Below, in pieces: positions 8,364 through 15,956 of a stretch of DNA of 37,846 bases. Origin of the DNA: CAVZLD01 sp964522605. Its GTDB lineage: Bacteria; Planctomycetota; Planctomycetia; Pirellulales; Pirellulaceae. Both the position numbers and the translations under genes were made by a program. Positions within the stretch are counted from its first letter, which is position 1, and each line of letters opens with the position of its first letter. Under the pieces are notes generated by a model, which had not been told where the DNA came from, did no database searches, and saw only the letters and a list, made by a program, of their open reading frames with translations. The DNA lies in assembly GCA_964522605.1 (NCBI GenBank), contig CAZFWV010000029.1:1-37846 (forward strand), in the 5' to 3' direction.

Positions 8364-8711
8364 TCACGGCTTGCCCTCATCCGGACATTGGCAGACGAAC
8401 TGACGACATCCGGGACAACCCGTTCCGTATTTTCGAAGGACCGCCTGCGTCAGGTCTACCTGACTCACGTTGGCGATCGTTGTCAGCCAGGCGAGAACGT
8501 CAGCGAATTCTTCCATCCGATCTTCGTGTGAACCGTCGCGAAGCGCGGCGGCGAGTTCACCGACTTCTTCCATGAGCCACATGAATGTGCCGTCGATTCC
8601 GCGGGCCTGGTCCTTGACCAGATACATTTCTCGAATGAGTCTCTGAAAATCGGCCAACGTCACGACGGGAGCTGGACTCGTCCGAGGGCTAACGGCGTCT
8701 TTGCGGGTCAT
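8364..8711 (-). CDS. MazG-like nucleotide pyrophosphohydrolase with Cys-rich tail
   Basis: This 115-aa protein has the MazG-fold metal site: EEVGE (Glu48, Glu49, Glu52) and EEFADVL (Glu68, Asp71), matching the EExxE...ExxD signature of all-alpha NTP pyrophosphatases. These hydrolyse NTPs or dNTPs to NMP and pyrophosphate, usually clearing damaged nucleotides. It has a single MazG domain. The C-terminus carries CPGCRQFVCQC (Cys99, 102, 107, 109), a possible zinc site. The ATG at 8711 follows a weak GGGG. It is first of a minus-strand run with the large membrane protein 133 bases downstream; a functional link is not evident. The exact substrate cannot be read from sequence. Confidence 0.85.
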   Translation of the reverse strand: MTRKDAVSPRTSPAPVVTLADFQRLIREMYLVKDQARGIDGTFMWLMEEVGELAAALRDGSHEDRMEEFADVLAWLTTIANVSQVDLTQAVLRKYGTGCPGCRQFVCQCPDEGKP

Positions 8712-8765
8712 GGCTACCCCGAGAGCTTGGTCACAGCGGAGGAATTAGGGTTGCGTAGCACGGGT

Positions 8766-8823
8766 ATGACGGACTTCCAGCCCGTCGGCGTAAATTGGCA
8801 TCCACGGAGTGGAAGTCCATCGT
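8766..8823. repeat. Decayed paired inverted repeat (type F)
   Basis: ATGACGGACTTCCA (8766-8779) is matched in inverted orientation by TGGAAGTCCATCGT (8810-8823), 12 of 14 positions. It lies in the 139-bp space between the MazG-like and radical SAM genes. It looks like a degraded copy of the paired elements described elsewhere in the window. Confidence 0.55.
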
Positions 8824-8850
8824 TCCCCAATCGTAAGCTGTGACGCAGCA

Positions 8851-10701
8851 CTAGTCTACTTCGACCATGGAAAGCAGTTGGGTCTGAGAACGAGTCTGCT
8901 CCTTTTCGAGGAATGCCCGACCGTACTTGACGTTCACGTGATCCCAGGGAAGACGGTCGGTCAACTGGTAGGGTTGATGGATCCACCGCTCCACTTCCAG
9001 GCCGGTGTCCGCCAAGGCCTGCCACCAGCGATCGGCATCAAAGTGCTCACGCCAGCTATCCAGGCGTGCGCCGCGTCGCCAAGCCAGTTCGATTGCTTCG
9101 GCGACGCGCCGGTCGCCTCGGCTGATCACCCCTTCCAGCAGGCTTGTGTCGACGTCATGACACTTTATGGTCACGCTTCGTAAGCTGCATTTCTGCTTCA
9201 GGTAGCGATGTGCCCAGTGGAAGTACTCGCGGGTTTGCATCGCGTTCCATTGGTACGGTGTGTGGGCTTTGGGAACGAAATTCGATACGCTGGCGGTGAC
9301 CTTTGCGTAACGCCCCCGCTCTTCTTTGCCGATACGAGCGATCGTCTCACTCATCTCGACGATCCCGTCCAGATCCGCGGGGCGTTCGCCAGGCAATCCG
9401 CACAGAAAATACAACTTGACGCTTTCGTAGTTTTGGCGGAACGCCTGCCGACATCCTTCAAAGAGGTCTTCGTTGAGAATCTTCTTACGAATCTGTTCGC
9501 GCATGTCATCCCGAGCGACCTCGGGCGCGAGAGTTAAACTAGAACGTCGCCGATTGCCGATCAGTGCAGGCAAGGTGCGCAACTGCTCGTTCACCCGCAA
9601 GCTGGGGACGGAAATACTCACGCCGAGCGGGTAGAACACCTCCTTGAGTCGCTCGACGAGTTCGGCAAAATGCGGATAGTCACTGCTGGAGAGCGAAAGC
9701 AGAGAGATCTCATTGAAACCGGTATTCTGGTAGCTCTCCCGAGCAGCCTCGACGATCGTCTCGACGGACCGGAAACGCAGCGGACGCTTAATGGCTGTAC
9801 TTTGACAGAAACGGCATTGCCACGGACAACCACGCATGATCTCAATCGCGATTCGATCGTGAACGCATTCGATGTAGGGAACGACTGGACGCGTTGGTAA
9901 CGGAATGGACTCCAAGTCCGCGACGACGGCCGGCTCAATCGATTCAGGGACGTCACGCCGATTGCGATAGAGTGCCGTAAAACGCCCGCCGGAATATTCC
10001 GGCTCATAGAATCTCGGGATGTAGCAGAATGGCAGTCGGGCCGCCAATCGGGCCAGTGCCTCGGCACGTAGTCGGGCGTCGTCATCGGCCGCGATCGGTT
10101 GGCTCGGGTTGGTCGAAGTCATTTCGTCCAGCACCGTCTGGCGGACCTCCAACCAGCCATCGCAGATGAGGGGCAAGCTGGGTTCGCCGTCCCCACTGAC
10201 AAAAACGTCGATGAACGGAGCCAGTGGTTCGGGATTTTGAGCGCACGGTCCACCGGCGATCACGAGCGGGTCATGAATCCCGCGCTGGAGGCTCCGCAGG
10301 GGAATCTGACCAAGATCCAGCATCGTCAGAACATTGGACGCACAGATCTCATACTGGAGCGAAAAGCCGACCACGTCGAATTGCGAGAGCGGGGTGAACG
10401 TCTCGAGGCTGTACAGAGGCAACTGGGCCCGTCGAAGCTCACGCTCCATATCCAGCCACGGGGTGAAGGCCCGTTCGCACGCCCAATCCGGACGACGGTT
10501 CATGAGGGCATACAACACCTGGAGTCCATGGTGACTCATGCCGATGGTGTAGGTGTCGGGAAACGCCAAACAGACTCGACCGCGGACGGCGCGGTGGTCT
10601 TTCCGCACGATATTCCATTCTCCTCCCAGATACTGGGCGGGTTGCTGGACTTTGGGCAGAACCTCGGCGAGCAAGCGGTCTTTCAAGGGGAAGTCGGTCA
10701 T
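8851..10701 (-). CDS. B12-binding-domain radical SAM protein (TIGR03960 type)
   Basis: This is a 616-aa protein. Residues about 40-190 are a cobalamin-binding-like Rossmann region (FPDTYTIGMSHHGLQVLY, then FSLQYEICASNVLTMLDL and VIAGGPCAQNPEP). The radical SAM core follows, with GCPWQCRFCQS (Cys292, Cys296, Cys299) coordinating the 4Fe-4S cluster. FAELVERLKEVFY and KLYFLCGLPGE are typical barrel segments. The pattern matches the family named TIGR03960, whose function is unknown. Members often sit beside or are fused to a TIGR03936/DUF2344 protein, which is absent here. It is a single gene on the minus strand; the next gene upstream is divergent. The ATG at 10701 has only a weak ribosome site. 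Confidence 0.9.
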   Translation of the reverse strand: MTDFPLKDRLLAEVLPKVQQPAQYLGGEWNIVRKDHRAVRGRVCLAFPDTYTIGMSHHGLQVLYALMNRRPDWACERAFTPWLDMERELRRAQLPLYSLETFTPLSQFDVVGFSLQYEICASNVLTMLDLGQIPLRSLQRGIHDPLVIAGGPCAQNPEPLAPFIDVFVSGDGEPSLPLICDGWLEVRQTVLDEMTSTNPSQPIAADDDARLRAEALARLAARLPFCYIPRFYEPEYSGGRFTALYRNRRDVPESIEPAVVADLESIPLPTRPVVPYIECVHDRIAIEIMRGCPWQCRFCQSTAIKRPLRFRSVETIVEAARESYQNTGFNEISLLSLSSSDYPHFAELVERLKEVFYPLGVSISVPSLRVNEQLRTLPALIGNRRRSSLTLAPEVARDDMREQIRKKILNEDLFEGCRQAFRQNYESVKLYFLCGLPGERPADLDGIVEMSETIARIGKEERGRYAKVTASVSNFVPKAHTPYQWNAMQTREYFHWAHRYLKQKCSLRSVTIKCHDVDTSLLEGVISRGDRRVAEAIELAWRRGARLDSWREHFDADRWWQALADTGLEVERWIHQPYQLTDRLPWDHVNVKYGRAFLEKEQTRSQTQLLSMVEVD

Positions 10702-11221
10702 CCACGCAACTCACAGGCCATCGATTCGGAATCCTCCCGGGTCCCCGCTCTCGATTCGAGCTGAGGACACTCGCCTTCAGTATCGCACGATTCGGACCTC
10801 CGTTGTAGGCCAGATGGTCTTACTTTGCCGTTCCGGGTGCACGTATCTTTTTGCTGATTTGGGTTGGCGGGCCAAGACGTTAATCGGAGGATCTCGAGAT
10901 TGTGTGCAGGCCCCTGTAGGCCGACTTGTCTCAAGTCGGCACACCTGCCCAACCCACGACCTGGGCAGAGATCGGCCGCTGGAGGCATCGAGGCCGACTC
11001 GAGACACGTCGGCCTACGCACGCAGAGAAGACAACACAGAGAAGACAGAGCGGGCCACCGAGAAGATCAGAGGTTGACGTGCACCCCGCCGCAGTATGCT
11101 TTTTTTTCTGTGCGCAGCTGACTCCGGGTCGTCGCCCGTCGATAGTTCTCTACAATCGATTGGTATCCAGCATCCTAATGGAGGAGTTCACACCCGGATT
11201 TCAGGAGTGGTAGTCGAGACG
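10702..11221. other. 520-bp divergent intergenic region
   Basis: This region separates the divergent radical SAM and Rieske genes and should hold promoters for both. The middle is taken by a paired inverted repeat (10916-11017), followed by a short tandem-like stretch with CAGAGAAGACA twice (about 11022-11048). A T-run follows at 11099-11107. Possible promoter pieces for the Rieske gene are TTGACG at 11084 with TATGCT about 15 bases later, and TACAAT at 11151; neither is convincing alone. No gene or RNA is recognised. Confidence 0.45.
10916..11017. repeat. Paired inverted repeat (type A), arms are themselves hairpins
   Basis: The left arm (10916-10940, 25 nt) and right arm (10993-11017) match in inverted orientation at 23 of 25 positions. 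The left arm contains a perfect hairpin, CCGACTTG-TCT-CAAGTCGG; the right arm is the same palindrome with substitutions. Between the arms is a further 7-bp inverted repeat, CTGCCCA (10945-10951) with TGGGCAG (10962-10968). It lies wholly between two genes and encodes nothing. Confidence 0.85.
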
Positions 11222-11563
11222 ATGGACAAAGGGAAGGAAGCAGAATACGTCACGGTTGCGCGCGTCGGGGCAATTGCCGAAGGCGCCGGTGCCTCGTTCG
11301 TGGTGAACGGACGCATGGTTGCTGTGTTTCGGGAACACGATACCTACCATGCGATCGACGATCTCTGCCCGCACATGGGGGCATCGCTGGCCGAGGGGTA
11401 TGTGGAAGAAGGTGTTGTCAGCTGTCCTTGGCACGCTTGGCGATTTCGAATTTGCGACGGAACCTGGTGTGACAATCCTCGATTGAAAGTTGACAGCTTT
11501 CCGATCCGCGTCGTTGACGACGAGATTCAGGTGGCGGTTCCTCCGCTCGAACGCCTGTCTTGA
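11222..11563 (+). CDS. Rieske [2Fe-2S] ferredoxin-like protein
   Basis: This is a 113-aa small Rieske protein. The two cluster motifs are CPHMGASL (Cys and His ligands) and CPWHAWRF, separated by about 16 residues, giving the C-x-H...C-x2-H pattern of a 2Fe-2S centre. The length and the WHAWRF form resemble NirD-like small subunits and dioxygenase ferredoxins, which pass electrons to a larger oxidoreductase. No partner oxygenase or reductase is adjacent. The ATG at 11222 is chosen because family similarity begins a few residues later (YVTVARVG); AGGAG at 11203 is rather far upstream. The stop codon abuts an inverted-repeat element. Confidence 0.9.
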   Translation: MDKGKEAEYVTVARVGAIAEGAGASFVVNGRMVAVFREHDTYHAIDDLCPHMGASLAEGYVEEGVVSCPWHAWRFRICDGTWCDNPRLKVDSFPIRVVDDEIQVAVPPLERLS

Positions 11564-11676
11564 AGTTGCGTGAAGCCGAATTCGTGAGAATTCGGGGGTC
11601 TCGAGCAGAGGGACCCACCAAGAAAGCCTCCGAATTCTCACGAATTCGGCCACGAGCTGACGAAACATGCAACTTC
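11562..11676. repeat. Paired inverted repeat (type B) between convergent genes
   Basis: The inner arms at 11575-11595 and 11630-11650 are perfect inverted copies (21 of 21). Each arm is itself a hairpin, CCGAATTC-GTGA-GAATTCGG. Outer arms GAAGTTGCGTG (11562-11572) and CATGCAACTTC (11666-11676) add ten of eleven pairs. The central spacer has GGGTC (11596-11600) pairing with GACCC (11612-11616). It begins within the Rieske stop codon and fills much of the space to the convergent UPF0173 gene. There is no T-run, so terminator function is uncertain. Confidence 0.88.
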
Positions 11677-11838
11677 TACGAACGCCTGCCGGAAACGTGG
11701 TCGGCAATCTCCATGTGCGCCGCTTTTCCTCGACAGAACGCGGTGCGCCTCCCAACACTATCCGGAATCGATCTGGACGGTTGGCCCGGCTGCCGATTCT
11801 CCACCTTGGGAGCAGACCGACGCGAATCGCATGCTTGC

Positions 11839-12525
11839 CTAGAGTGTGATCTTGCCGCCCGGTTCCAGAACGACCGGCTCTGCGTTCGTCATCGCCACAA
11901 TCTGTTTCGCCCAGGCGTAAGCGTCCTGTTCAATGGGGGGCCAAGTGTTGTAATGCGCGGGAACTACTTTCTTCGGTTCGATCAGTCGGACTGCCTCGAG
12001 TGCATCGGCAGGTCCCATGGTGAACAGGTCCCCAATCGGCAGCACGGCCAGATCGACCTGCTGCGACGCAAGTAGTTTCATATCGCCAAATAAGGCAGTG
12101 TCGCAGGCAAAGTAGACGACGCCGTCCTCCAGATAGAGTAGGAATCCGCAGGGGGTTCCACCGGGGGAACCATCAGGCAGTTGTGAACTATGCCAGGCTG
12201 GTGTCATCTTCACACGGCCGAATGGCAGTTCAACCGATCCGCCCAGGTTCATCGCCAGCGTGGTTTCCAGTTGGTGCTGTTGTTTAAACCATTCGGCGAT
12301 TTCAAAGATTCCGACAATGGTTGCTCCGGTTCTTCGAGCGATCGATGCGACGTCGGCCACGTGATCGAAATGACCATGGGAAACCAGGATGAAATCAGCC
12401 GAGACGTCCGCGGCCTTCACGGGAGCCGAGGGCGAATCATCCAGAAACGGATCCAGCAGTACCGTTGACTCGCCGGTCGAGATCATCCAGCTGCCATGTC
12501 CCAACCAGGTAAGTTCCGTTGCCAT
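11839..12525 (-). CDS. UPF0173-type metal-dependent hydrolase (metallo-beta-lactamase fold)
   Basis: This 228-aa protein of the metallo-beta-lactamase superfamily starts MATELTWLGHGSWMI, the usual start of UPF0173 proteins. The metal motif HGHFDH lies at about residues 50-55. Later ligands include the His of PAWHSSQLPDG, the Asp of YFACDTALFGDM and the His of VPAHYNTWPP. The length is normal for the family. The reaction is not established for UPF0173; related proteins hydrolyse lactones or phosphodiesters. GGAGGAG precedes the ATG with seven bases of spacing. It is divergent from the phosphoglycerate mutase gene and convergent with the Rieske gene, so transcribed alone. Confidence 0.92.
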   Translation of the reverse strand: MATELTWLGHGSWMISTGESTVLLDPFLDDSPSAPVKAADVSADFILVSHGHFDHVADVASIARRTGATIVGIFEIAEWFKQQHQLETTLAMNLGGSVELPFGRVKMTPAWHSSQLPDGSPGGTPCGFLLYLEDGVVYFACDTALFGDMKLLASQQVDLAVLPIGDLFTMGPADALEAVRLIEPKKVVPAHYNTWPPIEQDAYAWAKQIVAMTNAEPVVLEPGGKITL

Positions 12526-12910
12526 GATGGACTCCTCCGGACTGATTTTGCTTTTGTAGGAACACGATACTCACAAACTGCGCCGCCGGCCCGTTTGGTG
12601 GTTCTTCGTCGGGATCGCGGGCGGAGAAAAGAATAACGGACCGGCGCGAGCTTGACCAGCATGTCGTCCGGAGCGCGGTGCCGGAAAAGGGCCACCGACA
12701 TCTTGTCTGTCAGCGACTTTTTGTTACCACATGTAATAGAAGCGGTTTCCAGACCGTTCTTTGGGAGGTCGAGGCTCGTGCTGAACCGGGGTTTACCGCA
12801 CTTTCGGCTCGGCACGAGTCTCGCCCTCCCGGTTTTGAGACGCGCTTGATCTAGTGTCATTCTGCAGAATTCGCTTGCGACCCTCGGAAGCTATCGAAAA
12901 AGGCATGCCC
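12526..12910. other. 385-bp divergent intergenic region rich in repeat remnants
   Basis: No gene is called here, although a minus-strand frame is open across most of it. The content is repeat-like: a single hairpin arm GACA-TCT-TGTC at 12697-12707, a CGGT...ACCG palindrome near 12743-12756, and a paired inverted repeat at 12763-12830. Promoters for the UPF0173 and phosphoglycerate mutase genes must lie here but were not recognised. Confidence 0.5.
12763..12830. repeat. Paired inverted repeat (type E)
   Basis: The left arm 12763-12788 (GGGAGGTCGAGGCTCGTGCT...) and right arm 12805-12830 (...GGCACGAGTCTCGCCCTCCC) match at 22 of 26 inverted positions with a 16-nt spacer. The right arm holds a small CTCG-GCA-CGAG hairpin. 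It lies upstream of the phosphoglycerate mutase gene, so it could also affect its transcript leader. Confidence 0.75.
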
Positions 12911-14116
12911 ATGGACATTCACGATTTGACCCGGACCCTTCACACCGAAAACGATTCGAAAATCGTGATGCTCGTCGCCGATGGCCTCGGTGGGCTGCCT
13001 CTTCGCCCCGACGGTCCGACAGAATTGGAAGCGGCGAAGACGCCCCACCTGGATGCCTTGGCCAAAACTGGTGTCCAGGGAGGCAGCATTCCCATCCTAC
13101 CGGGGATTAGTCCGGGAAGTGGTCCGGGGCATTTGGGACTTTTCGGATACGATCCGTTGCGTTACTTGATCGGTCGGGGAGCTCTCGAAGCGACCGGCAT
13201 CGGTTTCGAATTGCAGCCCGGTGACGTGGCGATTCGCTGTAACTTTTGCACTTTGGATACCAATGGGTGTATTACGGATCGTCGCGCCGGACGGATTGCG
13301 ACGGAAGAAAGCGCACCGCTGGCGATCCGGTTGCGAGAGATCAAACTGGAGGGTGCGGAAGTGTTTGTGGAACCGGTCAAGGAGCATCGGTTCGTCGTTG
13401 TCTTCCGGGGACGGGATCTTGGTGGAAATGTGGCCGACACTGATCCACAGAAGACGGGTGTACCGCCGCTCGATCCAGCCGCGACGCATCCGGACAGCGA
13501 GCGAACCGCACATCTGGCCCGCGACTTCGTTGATCAGGCCCGCCGTCTTCTTGCCGACCAGTCGAAAGCGAATGGCTTGACGATGCGCGGCTTTGCGTCG
13601 CGACCGGATCTTCCTTCCTACCAGGAGGTGTACGGGTTACACGCGGCGGCGATTGCCGTCTATCCGATGTACAAGGGGCTGGCACGTTTGGTGGGGATGG
13701 AAATCCTCGGAGCTCCGTTGACGCTCACAGACCAGATGGATCTGCTCGAACAGAAATGGAACGATTACAGTTTCTTCTTCATCCATTTCAAGTACACCGA
13801 TAGTACGGGCGAAGATGGGAACTTTGAAGCCAAAGTGAAACGGATTGAAGAGTTGGATGCTGCCATTCCTCGCGTGACGAAACTCAACCCCACCGTCTTG
13901 ATCGTGACCGGGGACCACAGCACGCCCTGTTTCTTGCGCAGTCACAGCTGGCACCCCGTTCCCACGCTCCTTGTGTCCGACTGTTGTCGTCCCGATGGCA
14001 AACCGGCATTCAGCGAGCGAGAGTGCATCAGTGGTGGGCTCGGACAATTTGAAGCGAAGTACCTGATGTCGCTCGCCTTGGCCAACGCCGGACGATTGGG
14101 TAAGTTCGGCGCGTAA
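12911..14116 (+). CDS. apgM: Cofactor-independent phosphoglycerate mutase, archaeal (ApgM) type
   Basis: This 401-aa enzyme interconverts 3- and 2-phosphoglycerate in glycolysis and gluconeogenesis without 2,3-bisphosphoglycerate. It belongs to the alkaline phosphatase superfamily. Visible signs are the metal-binding MLVADGLGGLP start, the phosphorylated serine in GISPGSGPGHLGLFGYDP (about Ser70), RCNFCTLD, the metal-binding HFKYTDSTGEDG, and VTGDHSTPCFLRSHSWHPVP. Length and motif order match the ApgM family rather than GpmI. Two start codons are close: ATG 12905 has AAAGG directly against it, whereas ATG 12911 has it at seven bases, so 12911 is preferred. It is followed 10 bases later by a small membrane-protein gene, probably co-transcribed. 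Confidence 0.93.
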   Translation: MDIHDLTRTLHTENDSKIVMLVADGLGGLPLRPDGPTELEAAKTPHLDALAKTGVQGGSIPILPGISPGSGPGHLGLFGYDPLRYLIGRGALEATGIGFELQPGDVAIRCNFCTLDTNGCITDRRAGRIATEESAPLAIRLREIKLEGAEVFVEPVKEHRFVVVFRGRDLGGNVADTDPQKTGVPPLDPAATHPDSERTAHLARDFVDQARRLLADQSKANGLTMRGFASRPDLPSYQEVYGLHAAAIAVYPMYKGLARLVGMEILGAPLTLTDQMDLLEQKWNDYSFFFIHFKYTDSTGEDGNFEAKVKRIEELDAAIPRVTKLNPTVLIVTGDHSTPCFLRSHSWHPVPTLLVSDCCRPDGKPAFSERECISGGLGQFEAKYLMSLALANAGRLGKFGA

Positions 14117-14126
14117 CAGGGAACGC

Positions 14127-14687
14127 ATGGACCAGGTCCCGAATCCTTACGCTCCGTCTCACGTTGAGGATGCGTCCGTCGAGGCGCATCCCGATGCCGT
14201 TTCGACGCGGCTGAAATACCTGAGCCACGAGGCTTCGGTCAAGGCGATGGGTACGCTGTTCTACCTGGGCGGCGGATTGGGCATGCTGGTGACCGCCGGA
14301 CTGTTAGCGCAGATCTGGCGGGCCTCGCAATCGTTGGGCGTGGTCGAGATCCTGGTCATTGCGCTCGGTGTCTTCATGGGGATCGCCCAGCTGGTGCTCG
14401 CGCACGGATTGCGGAACCTCCACAGTTGGTCCCGTATTCCCGCCGCAGCTGTGTCCGTACTGATGCTCTTCAGTGTGCCAGTGGGAACACTGATTGGCTC
14501 TTACTTCTTATATCTGTTGTTGTCTCAGAAAGGCGTGATCGTCTTTTCCGACGAGTACCGACAGGTGATCACGCAGACACCGCACGTGCGCTACCGGACA
14601 TCCCGGATTGTTGTGATCCTGCTGATCGTGTTGCTAGTCCTCCTGGCTCTCGCGATCGGAGCGGCGGTTTTCGGCTCCATCCGTTGA
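14127..14687 (+). CDS. Small four-helix membrane protein
   Basis: This 186-aa protein starts MDQVPNPYAPSHVEDAS, a planctomycete-style hydrophilic NPYAP leader. Four hydrophobic helices follow at about residues 43-63 (FYLGGGLGMLVTAGLLAQI), 71-91, 101-130 and 160-184. The short loops and absence of charged intramembrane residues give no functional hint. It begins 10 bases after the phosphoglycerate mutase stop, suggesting co-transcription. Its last 54 bases overlap the end of the convergent NPCBM-type gene. Function unknown. Confidence 0.75.
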   Translation: MDQVPNPYAPSHVEDASVEAHPDAVSTRLKYLSHEASVKAMGTLFYLGGGLGMLVTAGLLAQIWRASQSLGVVEILVIALGVFMGIAQLVLAHGLRNLHSWSRIPAAAVSVLMLFSVPVGTLIGSYFLYLLLSQKGVIVFSDEYRQVITQTPHVRYRTSRIVVILLIVLLVLLALAIGAAVFGSIR

Positions 14688-15956
14688 TGGCCTGCTGCGC
14701 AGAATGCGCGCATCAAGCCAGTCGGCATGATCTAGTTCATCCGCGCGATCTGCGTAGTCGACAACCAAGGCGATCCGGGATGCTCCGCGGAGATCAACCG
14801 AACAGGAGCGCGGCGCCTCGCCGCCGCGAATGGTTGGGCTTTCGAAAGCAGGACGCCAGCCTCCATCGCGATCGAGAAACACGCGGAACACGACGCTTCC
14901 CCCCTGCCCTGCAGAGTCGTCGATTGCCAACAGTGCGTCGAACTGCAGGTCACCTTCCTGCAGCACGTACGCCGCGCGCGAAGTGCTGTGCATTCCAAGA
15001 CCTTTCGCATATTCGACGTTTTGAACGCAAAGTCGATCACCGAACAGATTGCGGTCGCGACCTAACGACCAGCGAACGCTCAGATAAGGGAGATGTAGAT
15101 AATCCAACGGTTCGCGATCGGACAGATAGACGGTTCGACCACCCAGCGGCTGCAATAGAACAAGGTCTAGCGGACCGGTCGGGGAAAGTTCCGGATCCGT
15201 TTCAAGGATCACGTCGGGCAGACATTCAACCAGCAAAGATTGTTCGTCGAAGTCCACTGCGCCGGCGCGCAATTGACTCCCATCGCTTAATCCCACGAGC
15301 ACATCCGTTTCGGACGTGCGACTTTCCGATCTGCGAGATGGATCCGGAAGAATGGCGCGCACCCGTTCCAATCCGATCGTCAGTTCACGTTGCTCCAAGC
15401 GAAAAACGACTTCCTGGTTACCCAGGGCGAGCAGATTGCCGCTGAGTCGGTCGCCATTGTCCAGCCAAATCTGATCCGAGCTACCGTTGGTCGATGCCAA
15501 TTCGTCTCGCAGACACGTTGCCTCCCGCCGACTTGCCGATCGAGAGACAACCACGGCTCGGACCGTGTGCCAGGGGAGATTAACAGTGCCCCAAATCGGA
15601 CTGTCAATAGTCAACCATGACTCCGACCGCAGCTGCAAACTCGCCGAACTCAACAGCGCCAGAAAACTGCCGTCGATCAGGAGTAAACCAGGAGGCGCGG
15701 CGGATTGATGCGGTCGCTGCCATCGAACGATCTGATTCAGAGGTACCGTTTGCAGCTGGGGACCCGTTCGCAAAGTAAGTTGTCCACGGGCCAGCGAAAC
15801 CAAATCCGCTTGGCGATGCGTGCCATCGAGCATCAGGATCGTCGAGGTGGATTCGGCAGCCAGCAGGTTCGGGTGTGCCATCATCATCAGCAGCGCCCCG
15901 GTCACGAGGCAAAGCCGACGGCGACTGACTCTCGACGTTGACAATCCTGAATTCAT
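14634..15956 (-). CDS. Exported protein with C-terminal NPCBM-type domain
   Basis: This 440-aa protein has a signal sequence (about 1-34, RRRLCLVTGALLMMMAHPNLLA). A middle region follows with repeated short beta motifs of the type LxLRTGPQLQTVPLNQIVRW and VWLDNGDRLSGNLLAL, common in planctomycete exported proteins. From about residue 291 there is an NPCBM/NEW2-like carbohydrate-binding module: SVRWSLGRDRNLFGDRL, YAKGLGMHSTSRAAYVL, FDALLAIDDSAG and GGSVVFRVFLD. The ATG at 15956 overlaps the upstream TGA (ATGA), so translation is coupled to the cyclase-repeat gene. It is the last gene of a five-gene operon. A role binding glycans at the cell surface is inferred from the domain only. Confidence 0.82.
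   Translation of the reverse strand: MNSGLSTSRVSRRRLCLVTGALLMMMAHPNLLAAESTSTILMLDGTHRQADLVSLARGQLTLRTGPQLQTVPLNQIVRWQRPHQSAAPPGLLLIDGSFLALLSSASLQLRSESWLTIDSPIWGTVNLPWHTVRAVVVSRSASRREATCLRDELASTNGSSDQIWLDNGDRLSGNLLALGNQEVVFRLEQRELTIGLERVRAILPDPSRRSESRTSETDVLVGLSDGSQLRAGAVDFDEQSLLVECLPDVILETDPELSPTGPLDLVLLQPLGGRTVYLSDREPLDYLHLPYLSVRWSLGRDRNLFGDRLCVQNVEYAKGLGMHSTSRAAYVLQEGDLQFDALLAIDDSAGQGGSVVFRVFLDRDGGWRPAFESPTIRGGEAPRSCSVDLRGASRIALVVDYADRADELDHADWLDARILRSRPSTDGAENRRSDRESQED

Noticed and set aside
12483..12860. 125-codon minus-strand open frame upstream of the UPF0173 gene
   Set aside because: It overlaps the start of a well-supported gene and reads through intergenic repeats and palindromes. 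The open frame is a by-product of GC-rich repeats.
14426..15445. 339-codon plus-strand frame overlapping the NPCBM gene
   Set aside because: It is antisense to a gene with signal peptide, domain and operon support. The Arg-rich composition is typical of a shadow frame.
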